Assembly: GCA_903879765.1 (NCBI GenBank)
Contig: CAIRMS010000297.1
Coordinates: 1-15,775 of the forward strand
Direction of reading: 5' to 3'
Length of the DNA stretch: 15,775 nt
Origin: an uncultured Flavobacteriales bacterium
GTDB taxonomy: Bacteria > Bacteroidota > Bacteroidia > Flavobacteriales_D > Crocinitomicaceae
Part shown: piece by piece, positions 7,058 through 14,298 of the stretch
Layout of the letters: each line of letters opens with the position of its first letter
Position numbering within the stretch: the stretch's first letter is position 1
Notes under the pieces: model-generated
Database searches by the model: none
What the model was told of the DNA's origin: nothing
Seen by the model: only the letters and a program-made list of their open reading frames with translations
Position numbers and translations under genes: made by a program

Positions 7058-8770
7058 CAAATTTGACCAATATTTAAAAGCTTTTCGTTGGTGTTTATCC
7101 AAGAATTCCAATTTCTTTATGCTGTGTGTTTGGTAAAAGAATCGATCGACTTCGGGCAATGATTTCTCCATTAGACGTCCACCTCGATTGACCAAAACCG
7201 TTTTCATTCCTTCCTCGGCGTATGTCAACCATTGATCCAAGTTATTTTGAAGGCGCATGTTATCAACGGCGATAATTTCATCGTTTAGCGCTAGTCCACC
7301 AATATCAGCTGGTGAACCTGGATAAATGGCGATAATTTGTGCATCTGGTCCTTTTGGTAGTACTTTCATTCCCAATCTTGCTTCGGCGTAGCTTGTGGAA
7401 GGTACTTGATTGATTTCCAAACCGAAAAACGTACAAGCCTCAACTAAAATGGATTCATAAGGTTCCGAACCGAAAATAAATCGATCAAAAAAGTCTTTGA
7501 ACGAAATCCCACTCACATTTTCTAGTGTCTGTTGGTAATCCTGCCAAGTGTAGCCTATTCCTTTTTCCGCGAAATTGAAATAGAGTTGTTTCATGACCTC
7601 TTGGATCCCGTACTTATCTTTGGTTGCTTCACGTATTTTCATGTCCGTTACAAACGCGAGTAAGCATCCTTCAGTATAAATGGAAACTTTACGTCCGGGT
7701 GCACCAGGTGTGTATCCGTCTAACCAGGTGTCAAAAGAAGATTCTCCAACAGAATAATTGAAGCGTGCTGGATTATCAAAGTGTTTTTGTAGTTGTTTGG
7801 AAAGTTCCACTAAATATTGTTCCAAGCTAAATACGCCACTTCGAAGCAAATATAAATCACCTAAATAGGTGGTGATTCCTTCGTAAACAAATCCGGAAAC
7901 CGAGTAATTTTCTTCTTTGAAATTGTAGGGAAGCATTTCCGCTGGACGAATGCTTTTTACGTTCCAAACGTGATACAATTCATGGGAAGAAACACCGAGT
8001 AATTCTTTGTACAAGGTACCGAAAACATCGTAATTGGGACCAAGTGTGATGACAGTACTTTCTAAGTGTTCAACGCCATGATAAGCAGCGTAGGGAAGTG
8101 TTTGAATCAAGAAATGAAAATCTTTGACCGGAAATTCAGTGAAATCCTCAATTTGTGCACGCGTAAATTTCTCAAAATCGACCAGTACTTTCTCCCATTG
8201 GATGAACGTTTGATTGTTAAACCAAATGTGAAAATGGTATCCTTTTACTTCGTAAGATTCTTTTTGAAGCTTTGCTGAACAGATAAATGGACTATCAGCT
8301 AGTTTATCGAAATGCTCAACAGAACACCGATTCGATTCAAAGTTCAAAGAAGAAGCAATTTTCCAGTTTGTCGGAATATCGAGTGTGAGTTCGTAGCGAT
8401 GTGTTTGATCTGCAAACAGGAAACAATTCACTGGATTCACATATAATTGCTGGTCATCCAAATAAGTTGAACCGGCATTTAATTCACTGGCATAATAGGC
8501 GTATTCCACACGAATAAACTGGGTGTTCGTGGTTTGAATTTGCCAAGTGTCTTTCGTTGATTTCTCAAATGAAAGTACTTTGTTTTGATCATCAAAAACA
8601 CGAAATCCCTTGATGTTTTTCGCGAAATTCCCCAATTCATATCTTCCTGGACGCCACGAAGCCAAATGTAAACTCAAGTGATCTTCCGTACAAGGAAAGG
8701 TAGCCGAAAATTGAATGTAGCGCTGTTGCGCGTTCAAACAAGAAATGCGGTATTGAATCGGAGTGGACAT
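7046..8770 (-). CDS. M61 family metallopeptidase with PDZ domain
   Basis: A 574-residue protein of the M61 (glycyl aminopeptidase-type) family. Residues 1-175 form the beta-rich N-terminal domain (SWRPGRYELGNFAKN at 38-52 is a family hallmark). The zinc site is H263-E264-L-Y-H267, with E297 in Y-E-G-I-T-T as the third ligand, so it should be active. Residues about 465-525 are a PDZ domain (GSPADIGGL..NDEIIAVDN). There is no signal peptide, so the protein looks cytosolic, unlike many relatives. Its ATG shares one base with the stop of the ABC-F gene (TAATG), so the two are coupled. The 3' end overlaps the convergent helicase gene by 12 bases. The physiological substrate is unknown. Confidence 0.92.
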   Translation of the reverse strand: MSTPIQYRISCLNAQQRYIQFSATFPCTEDHLSLHLASWRPGRYELGNFAKNIKGFRVFDDQNKVLSFEKSTKDTWQIQTTNTQFIRVEYAYYASELNAGSTYLDDQQLYVNPVNCFLFADQTHRYELTLDIPTNWKIASSLNFESNRCSVEHFDKLADSPFICSAKLQKESYEVKGYHFHIWFNNQTFIQWEKVLVDFEKFTRAQIEDFTEFPVKDFHFLIQTLPYAAYHGVEHLESTVITLGPNYDVFGTLYKELLGVSSHELYHVWNVKSIRPAEMLPYNFKEENYSVSGFVYEGITTYLGDLYLLRSGVFSLEQYLVELSKQLQKHFDNPARFNYSVGESSFDTWLDGYTPGAPGRKVSIYTEGCLLAFVTDMKIREATKDKYGIQEVMKQLYFNFAEKGIGYTWQDYQQTLENVSGISFKDFFDRFIFGSEPYESILVEACTFFGLEINQVPSTSYAEARLGMKVLPKGPDAQIIAIYPGSPADIGGLALNDEIIAVDNMRLQNNLDQWLTYAEEGMKTVLVNRGGRLMEKSLPEVDRFFYQTHSIKKLEFLDKHQRKAFKYWSNLSLD

Positions 8771-10392
8771 TACGCGTATAATTCGTGCTGTAATTGTGTG
8801 ATTTTATCGTCGGCTAAATATTCATCGAAAGTCATCATTTTATCGATAATACCATTTGGTGTGATTTCAATGATGCGATTCGCTACGGTATTCACTAATT
8901 CGTGGTCATGAGAAGTGAACAGTAAGGTCCCTTGAAAATCCTTCATGGCGTTATTCAATGCTGTAATGGATTCCAAGTCCAAGTGATTGGTTGGCTCATC
9001 CATCAATAATAAATTAGCTTTCGCTAACATCATTTTGGATAACATACAACGTACTTTTTCTCCTCCAGATAAAACAATTGCGTGTTTCATCGCTTCTTCA
9101 CCTGTGAATAACATGCGTCCAAGGAAGGTGCGTAAATACACTTCTTCACGTTCTTCGTCGGACTGTGCATATTGACGTAACCAATCAATCAATGAGACTT
9201 TCGCATCAAAATAATGGTGGTTGTCATTTGGTAAATATGCCGTGGTGATGGTTGTTCCGAAAGTAAATTCACCGGTATCAGCTTTAGTATTTTGAGTTAA
9301 TACCTCGAAGAATGCGGTTAGTGCAACCGATTCTTTTGAAACGAAAGCAATTTTATCACCTTTATTTACAGTGATGTTTATTTCTTTAAACAAGGTTTTA
9401 CCATCAGTCGTTTTGGACAAATGTTCGATGTTCAAAATTTGGTTTCCAGCATCGCGGTCTTGGTGGAAGGTAATTCCAGGGTACCTTCTTGATGATGGTT
9501 GGATTTCTTCCAAATCTAAATTGTCGAGCATTTTACGACGACTCGTTGCTTGTTTGGATTTCGAGGCATTCGCTGAGAAACGTGCAATGAAGTCCAAGAG
9601 TTCCTTTTTCTTCTCTTCTGATTTTTTGTTTTTGTCTGAACGTTGTCTTGTTGCTAACTGAGACGATTGGTACCAGAACGAGTAGTTACCAGTAAACATA
9701 TTGATTTTGCTATAATCGATGTCACAAATGTGTGTACACACCGTATCTAAAAAGTGACGGTCATGCGATACAACAATCACCGTATTTCTAAAGTCTAACA
9801 AGAAATCCTCTAACCAAGAAATTGTTTTCAAGTCAAGGTCATTTGTTGGCTCATCGAGAATCAATACATCTGGATTTCCAAAAAGAGCTTGTGCAAGTAA
9901 GATACGTACTTTTAAATCGTTCGAAAGATCTTCCATTAATAGGTAATGTTTCGATTCATCGATTCCTAAGTTACTGAGTAAAGTAGCAGCATCTGTTTCA
10001 GCATTCCATCCTTCAAGATCGGCAAATTCACCTTCTAATTCAGCGGTTTTCATTCCATCTGCTTCCGTAAAATCTTCTTTTGCATAGAGTGCATCTTTCT
10101 CTACCATGATTTCATACAGACGTTTGTGTCCCATGATCACGGTTTGAAGAACTTGAACTTTATCAAACTCAAAGTGATTTTGTTTCAAGAACGCCATACG
10201 TTTTCCAGGCTCGAGTTCTACACGTCCTGTCGTTGGATCTTGATCACCCGTTAAAATCTTAAGGAAAGTAGATTTTCCCGCTCCGTTCGCGCCAATGATA
10301 CCATAGCAGTTGCCATTGACAAATTTTACATTTACTTCGTCGAAAAGAACACGTTTTCCGAACTGGAGGGATAGGTTATTTACACTTAACAT
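8770..10392 (-). CDS. ybiT: ABC-F family ATPase, YbiT type, with degenerate second P-loop
   Basis: A 540-residue ABC-F protein with two nucleotide-binding domains and no membrane segment; such proteins act on the ribosome. It tracks E. coli YbiT closely, for example RFSANASKSKQATSR (271-285) in the linker. Domain 1: Walker A G34-A-N-G-A-G-K40-S-T, Q-loop Q71, signature L156-S-N-D-L-K (not LSGGE), Walker B D180-E181, H-loop H210. Domain 2: the P-loop position reads S352-K-E-S-V-A-L-T-A360, so its glycines and lysine are gone; the Q-loop residue appears as N389; yet the signature L441-S-G-G-E-K446, Walker B D465-E466 and H495 are intact. Only the composite site formed by P-loop 1 and signature 2 looks functional. 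It is 34 bases downstream of the methyltransferase gene, with its own candidate promoter, and coupled to the M61 gene. Confidence 0.93.
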   Translation of the reverse strand: MLSVNNLSLQFGKRVLFDEVNVKFVNGNCYGIIGANGAGKSTFLKILTGDQDPTTGRVELEPGKRMAFLKQNHFEFDKVQVLQTVIMGHKRLYEIMVEKDALYAKEDFTEADGMKTAELEGEFADLEGWNAETDAATLLSNLGIDESKHYLLMEDLSNDLKVRILLAQALFGNPDVLILDEPTNDLDLKTISWLEDFLLDFRNTVIVVSHDRHFLDTVCTHICDIDYSKINMFTGNYSFWYQSSQLATRQRSDKNKKSEEKKKELLDFIARFSANASKSKQATSRRKMLDNLDLEEIQPSSRRYPGITFHQDRDAGNQILNIEHLSKTTDGKTLFKEINITVNKGDKIAFVSKESVALTAFFEVLTQNTKADTGEFTFGTTITTAYLPNDNHHYFDAKVSLIDWLRQYAQSDEEREEVYLRTFLGRMLFTGEEAMKHAIVLSGGEKVRCMLSKMMLAKANLLLMDEPTNHLDLESITALNNAMKDFQGTLLFTSHDHELVNTVANRIIEITPNGIIDKMMTFDEYLADDKITQLQHELYA

Positions 10393-10407
10393 GCTTCAAA
10401 TTTTGCG

Positions 10408-10415
10408 CAAAGATA
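10408..10415 (-). promoter_or_regulatory. Candidate Bacteroidota -7 box for the ABC-F/M61 gene pair
   Basis: On the minus strand this reads TATCTTTG, a perfect TAnnTTTG. It sits in the 34-base gap before the ABC-F gene and would place the transcript start about 10 bases before the ATG at 10392. A TTCG about 20 bases upstream is a poor -33 element. The hexamer CGCAAA occurs twice here in direct orientation on the plus strand (around 10406-10419). Confidence 0.38.
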
Positions 10416-10426
10416 CGCAAAAGAAA

Positions 10427-10984
10427 TCAGCTATTCGAACAGCAATAAACGAAGGCTGGTGGAAAGTTGAAAGCAGCGTAATCGATGGAAACGTGTTTGA
10501 ATAAACTTTTGAAGTGTTTTTTGGATTGCAAAGTGTATTGGAACTGAATAAAGGTACCAGTTGGGATCAAGCAATGAAGGACTGCTTGCATGATGCTGAC
10601 ACGTAATTCTTTTGGGAAATTTGAAAGTGGGAGGGAAGAGACAACACAATCTGCTTTGCCCAATCCTAAGTCAGAAAGTATTTTCTCTAAATCACCGGCT
10701 GATCCATGAACGATGTGGCAATTTTCTTGTTTTATTTTCGCCGCTAGGTTGTTATAAAAAACGTCGTTTAATTCGATCACCACAAGATGTGTGTTCGGAT
10801 TTAAGCGTTTCATGATTTTCTCCGTAAATATTCCTGTTCCTGGCCCAAGTTCTACGATGACTTTTGCCTCATCAAAAGGTATGTTTTTCAGCATTTTTAC
10901 AGCAAGAAAACGCGAGCTCGGAATCAGGGATCCAACCATTTTGTTTTCTTTAAAAAACTGATTGATGAAAGACTTCTTCGACAC
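10427..10984 (-). CDS. SAM-dependent methyltransferase, rRNA-dimethylase/phospholipid-methyltransferase type
   Basis: A 185-residue class I methyltransferase. The opening N14-K-M-V-G-S-L-I-P-S-S-R25 followed by a hydrophobic helix is typical of small bacterial enzymes annotated as phospholipid (phosphatidylethanolamine) N-methyltransferase or rRNA adenine dimethylase-like. The SAM site is E45-L-G-P-G-T-G51, with the acidic E71 at the end of strand 2. VVSSLPLSNFP (114-124) replaces the NxPY-like motif IV of true KsgA/Erm enzymes, which favours the phospholipid-type group over rRNA dimethylation; the substrate is not settled by sequence. The start is GTG at 10984, one base after the dihydroorotase stop (TAAGGTG), so translation is probably coupled to that gene; the next Met (residue 16) would remove conserved sequence. 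Confidence 0.82.
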   Translation of the reverse strand: MSKKSFINQFFKENKMVGSLIPSSRFLAVKMLKNIPFDEAKVIVELGPGTGIFTEKIMKRLNPNTHLVVIELNDVFYNNLAAKIKQENCHIVHGSAGDLEKILSDLGLGKADCVVSSLPLSNFPKELRVSIMQAVLHCLIPTGTFIQFQYTLQSKKHFKSLFKHVSIDYAAFNFPPAFVYCCSNS

Positions 10985-10985
10985 C

Positions 10986-12242
10986 TTATGCGATTTGTAG
11001 GCTTGCTTGAGCGCCGTTTATAATTCCAAGGACTTTCCCTTTCATCTCTTTATTTTTAAATGGACTGAATCGCTGATGTTTTGATTCAGCTGACCATTCA
11101 AATGGCAGACTTGGATCAAAAATACTTAAATCGGCTGTATTTCCTTCTTCAATGCTCGTTAGTTGAATGCCTGCAATTTCTCTACTGCGTTGACTCAATG
11201 CTGAGATAAACGTCGTTAAGTCAAGCTCTTTGCTGGAATTGATGGCTGCAAAGCACGTTTCTAATTGTGGCGCACCGAAATTAGCAAGGTCAAATTCAAG
11301 TTCTTTTTCTTCAGTATCGGCTGGACGATGGTCCGTTACAACGGTGTCAATTGTTCCATCGTTTAATCCTTCCCACAATGCCAATCGATCAGATTCTTTG
11401 CGTAGAACCGGTAAAACTTTCATGTGCGAGTCAAAGTCCAACATTGCTTGTTCCGTAAAGCATAAATTCATCACATGGACATCCGCCGTAACATGTAATC
11501 CTTGTTTTTTAGCAGCTCTCACTAGACGAACACTTTCCGCTGTGGAAAGTCCGCTTAAGTGAATGCTACCGTCCGTATATTCGAGTAAGCGTAAATTTCG
11601 TTCCATTTCAATGATTTCAGCAATCGCTGGATCAGCTTTTAATCCGGTTCTTGTCGATGCTTCTCCTTCGTTTACTTGTCCTTTTCCTGCTAACGATTCA
11701 TTTCGGCTAAAGGCTAACACTTTTCCACCGAAGTTTTTGGTGTATAATAACGCACGGTACATAATCCCTGATGATACGCTGTGTGTATCGTCTGTGAATA
11801 ATTTTGCTCCGAATTGATACATGTCATAAAGTTCAGCCAATTCTTCACCTTTCAAGCCCTTTGTTAAGGCTCCTAATGCATGAATCCTTGTGCTGTGTCC
11901 TTCTGCTTTTTGATACAAGTAGGCAATTTGCGATTTTCCATCGATGCACGGTTGTGTTCCGGGAACGACATGAACGTGCGTATATCCTCCCATGGAAGCA
12001 GCATCAAGTCCACTTTGAATGGTTTCTTTATGTTCCATTCCTGGGTCGCAAAAATCTGCCTTCAAATCAACCCAGCCCATGGAGACATGTAAGTCAGTGG
12101 AGGCAACTTGGATGGCATCGGAGTCCACAATGTTTGTTTCGATTTTAACAATGTGACCATCGACAACAAGAATGTCCATTCTATTTCCAAAATGGGAAGA
12201 AGTCTGGTCGATTATTTTTGCGTTTTTAATTAGGATTTTCAT
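10986..12242 (-). CDS. Dihydroorotase homologue lacking metal ligands (probable pseudoenzyme)
   Basis: A 418-residue protein of the amidohydrolase/dihydroorotase family. True dihydroorotases close the ring of carbamoyl-aspartate in pyrimidine synthesis with zinc held by an HxH pair and further histidines. Here the DxHxHxR..PG motif reads D59-L-K61-A-D63-F-C65-D-P-G, HVSTAES reads S230-G231-L-S-T-A-E-S, and the TPHHL site reads H256-V-M258-N259-L; only the TDH motif (D304-H305) remains, followed by RPAD instead of APHT. The fold landmarks (TDD at 150-152, LRKESDR, FGAPQLET, SPF) are otherwise kept, so it is conserved but probably not catalytic. I start at the ATG at 12242, which overlaps the upstream stop as ATGA; a TTG at 12248 is less likely. 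A scaffold role, as for the inactive PyrC' of Pseudomonas aspartate transcarbamoylase, is an inference. Confidence 0.85.
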   Translation of the reverse strand: MKILIKNAKIIDQTSSHFGNRMDILVVDGHIVKIETNIVDSDAIQVASTDLHVSMGWVDLKADFCDPGMEHKETIQSGLDAASMGGYTHVHVVPGTQPCIDGKSQIAYLYQKAEGHSTRIHALGALTKGLKGEELAELYDMYQFGAKLFTDDTHSVSSGIMYRALLYTKNFGGKVLAFSRNESLAGKGQVNEGEASTRTGLKADPAIAEIIEMERNLRLLEYTDGSIHLSGLSTAESVRLVRAAKKQGLHVTADVHVMNLCFTEQAMLDFDSHMKVLPVLRKESDRLALWEGLNDGTIDTVVTDHRPADTEEKELEFDLANFGAPQLETCFAAINSSKELDLTTFISALSQRSREIAGIQLTSIEEGNTADLSIFDPSLPFEWSAESKHQRFSPFKNKEMKGKVLGIINGAQASLQIA

Positions 12243-14272
12243 TTCCAAAATTTAATTAATGTCATTTCTGTTAAGACAAACAAAAGTCCTAAAAGCAAAA
12301 AGATGCGCCAATATTCAATTGGCTTGTCGATTTGAATTTGAGCCAGGCTTTGACCGTCTTTCACGCTGTTAAATTTAATGTTTTTGATCCCTTTTTCTTC
12401 AAGACCATTGATTATTTCATCAGAAGATTGCTGCTTCATCACAGATTCTTTTCGGTCGTAATTTACAGCAAGAAGTCCGAGCGTATCTTCGTTTTGAATG
12501 TAATAGGTTCCAGCTTTCAATCGCTCAATCGCCTCCATTCCGGCAATAGAAATTTTCGTTTGTCCATTTGCTTGACGTGTACTTGGAATAAACGAATTTT
12601 TCCCGCTGACAAGTTTTAAGGGCTGTTCCTTGCTTACTTCTTGTTGGATTGGAATACTGGCATCAACGCCGATTGTTGCGAATAAAGGAAAGTTTTGAGA
12701 AGAAAATTCACCTGCACGCAATAAAATTGTTGGGAAGATGGCATTTGCAGTGAAATTACCAAAGTCTTCTTGTAATGCAGTTGTTAAGAGGAATGATTTC
12801 ATTCCTGAACGCACTAAAAGCGGAGCATCACTGCGGAAATTCAAAAGTTGAAAACCACTTGTTGAATTGACACGGTAAGCTTTTCGAACGTTTGGTAAAT
12901 TTAAGGCCTGATTTTCCTTTTCGAAAACCCCAATGAAAAAAGGATCTTTGTAGCGGATATCGTCAAGTTTTAATCCATCTGTCATCACATCCCCCAAGGA
13001 AGGTAATTCTAAACCTGATAACACGTCTGCATAATCGTTGCGCTTTATTTGATTCCCAGGAATAACGAATACCGTTCCTCCTTTTTCGTGGAATTCCTTC
13101 AGGTCAGTACTTAAACCTGATGGTATTTCGTTTAGTCCGTTCAAAACAACGAGGTTGGTGTTTTTCAGTAAATCCTTGGTGTAATTGTTACTTGAAATGG
13201 ATGATGTATGGTAGAATGGTTCAACCGAAAATACTTGAGCTACTTTTTGATTGGCATTTTCACTGTTTAAAATCAAGACTTCAGCACTTTTGGCTACTTC
13301 ATAGGCGAAATAAAAATCATCGTCCCAATATAGTTGCTTATCACTGATACTTACTATTCCTGTTTTGAATCCGGGTTCCTTTTCTGTAAAAGGAAAGCTC
13401 GTTGTTCGCTGTTCATTTGGAGCAACATCTAAAAACATGGCTCTATTCTGCGTGCCGATTTTCGCGCTTAATTCAAGGTTTACACGTTCGGATTCCGAGT
13501 CGTTTTTTAAGCGTACAAATAATTCATTTGGTTCCCCTGCTTTGTGAACAGGTGTCGAAAACCAAACGGAATCAATGTATAAATTCCCTGGATCTTGAGG
13601 GACTAACTGAAATGCGTAGTAATTAGACTCTTTATCTTCTTTTAAGTTCTCAGTTTGAAAAGTACTGGATTGAAAATCAGAAAGGAGAACGATTTGACGC
13701 GTTTTGATACGTTCCACTTCGGCGTTTTCCTTGTCTAAAAATGACTTCTGCCAAGAAATGACATCATCTAAATTGCGACGAATCGACGTAGGTTCAATTT
13801 TGTCGAGGTAAGAAAGCGCTTCCATTTTTGTCAGTAAGCGCTGTTCGACACCGTCCATTTTATTCGTGAACAATAAAATTCGTGTTTCCAATGGTGTTTT
13901 GTCGAGCATGCGTTTTGCCATTTCCCTGGCTTCAGAAAGTAGCTCTCCTTCTTCACCGATAGCAGTCATTGAAAATGAGTTGTCGACATAGATTGCCAAG
14001 ACATTTTTCCCTCCGCTGTTTGCATTTTGATTTAAGGGGATAATCGGAAGTGAAAATGCTAAAACAATAAATATCAAGGCTAAACACCGACTGATTAGAA
14101 CCAATAAGTGACGTAATTTTTGCGTGGATTTATTTTCTTGCTCAATGAATCTAATAAATTTTAGCGAAGAAAAGTAAAGTACCTTTTGTCGTCGAAAATG
14201 AAAAAGGTGAATGATGATTGGAATAAGCAATAAAGTAAGAAGCCAAAGGCGTTCTGGATGTATAAATTCCAT
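12239..14272 (-). CDS. BatA/VWA-domain membrane protein
   Basis: A 677-residue inner-membrane protein. Residues 1-77 are a BatA N-terminal domain (FIHPERLWLL opening, helix about 8-25, RRQKVLYFSSLKFI, second helix about 56-78). Residues 90-225 are a von Willebrand factor A domain with a MIDAS metal site: D97-x-S99-x-S101, T162, and D199 in LLSD. Residues about 330-410 resemble a glutamine-amidotransferase-like fold (LVVLNGL, then EKGGTVFVIPG), probably without catalysis. A last transmembrane helix spans about 655-675. Related Bat proteins in Bacteroidota are linked to aerotolerance and MoxR ATPases, but no MoxR gene is in view, so the role here is unknown. The stop overlaps the dihydroorotase-like start by 4 bases, indicating co-expression. 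A candidate promoter lies just before the ATG. Confidence 0.88.
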   Translation of the reverse strand: MEFIHPERLWLLTLLLIPIIIHLFHFRRQKVLYFSSLKFIRFIEQENKSTQKLRHLLVLISRCLALIFIVLAFSLPIIPLNQNANSGGKNVLAIYVDNSFSMTAIGEEGELLSEAREMAKRMLDKTPLETRILLFTNKMDGVEQRLLTKMEALSYLDKIEPTSIRRNLDDVISWQKSFLDKENAEVERIKTRQIVLLSDFQSSTFQTENLKEDKESNYYAFQLVPQDPGNLYIDSVWFSTPVHKAGEPNELFVRLKNDSESERVNLELSAKIGTQNRAMFLDVAPNEQRTTSFPFTEKEPGFKTGIVSISDKQLYWDDDFYFAYEVAKSAEVLILNSENANQKVAQVFSVEPFYHTSSISSNNYTKDLLKNTNLVVLNGLNEIPSGLSTDLKEFHEKGGTVFVIPGNQIKRNDYADVLSGLELPSLGDVMTDGLKLDDIRYKDPFFIGVFEKENQALNLPNVRKAYRVNSTSGFQLLNFRSDAPLLVRSGMKSFLLTTALQEDFGNFTANAIFPTILLRAGEFSSQNFPLFATIGVDASIPIQQEVSKEQPLKLVSGKNSFIPSTRQANGQTKISIAGMEAIERLKAGTYYIQNEDTLGLLAVNYDRKESVMKQQSSDEIINGLEEKGIKNIKFNSVKDGQSLAQIQIDKPIEYWRIFLLLGLLFVLTEMTLIKFWK

Positions 14273-14276
14273 AAGT

Positions 14277-14284
14277 CAAATGTA
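14277..14284 (-). promoter_or_regulatory. Candidate -7 box immediately before the BatA/VWA gene
   Basis: The minus strand reads TACATTTG, a perfect TAnnTTTG, in the 26-base gap between the FAD protein and the BatA/VWA gene. With normal spacing the transcript would start at or next to the ATG at 14272, giving a leaderless message. No -33 TTTG is seen, so this could be chance. Confidence 0.25.
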
Positions 14285-14298
14285 AGAAAATAAATCCA

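Noticed and set aside
8066..8911. Plus-strand frames antisense to the M61 and ABC-F genes (70 and 77 codons)
   Set aside because: Both are shadows of conserved coding sequence with no independent support.
9371..9661. 96-codon plus-strand frame antisense to the ABC-F gene
   Set aside because: It is the shadow of the conserved linker and second domain; its composition is not protein-like and no promoter or start context is seen.
10310..10504. 64-codon plus-strand frame across the gap between the ABC-F and methyltransferase genes
   Set aside because: Most of it is antisense to two conserved genes; the 34-base gap is better explained as a promoter.
11230..12148. Plus-strand open frames of 110, 84 and 114 codons inside the dihydroorotase-like gene
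   Set aside because: They run antisense to a clearly conserved gene, overlap one another, have no family resemblance and no upstream signals.
12243..12248. TTG at 12248 as the start of the dihydroorotase-like gene
   Set aside because: The ATG at 12242 forms an ATGA overlap with the upstream stop and begins the usual family N-terminus.
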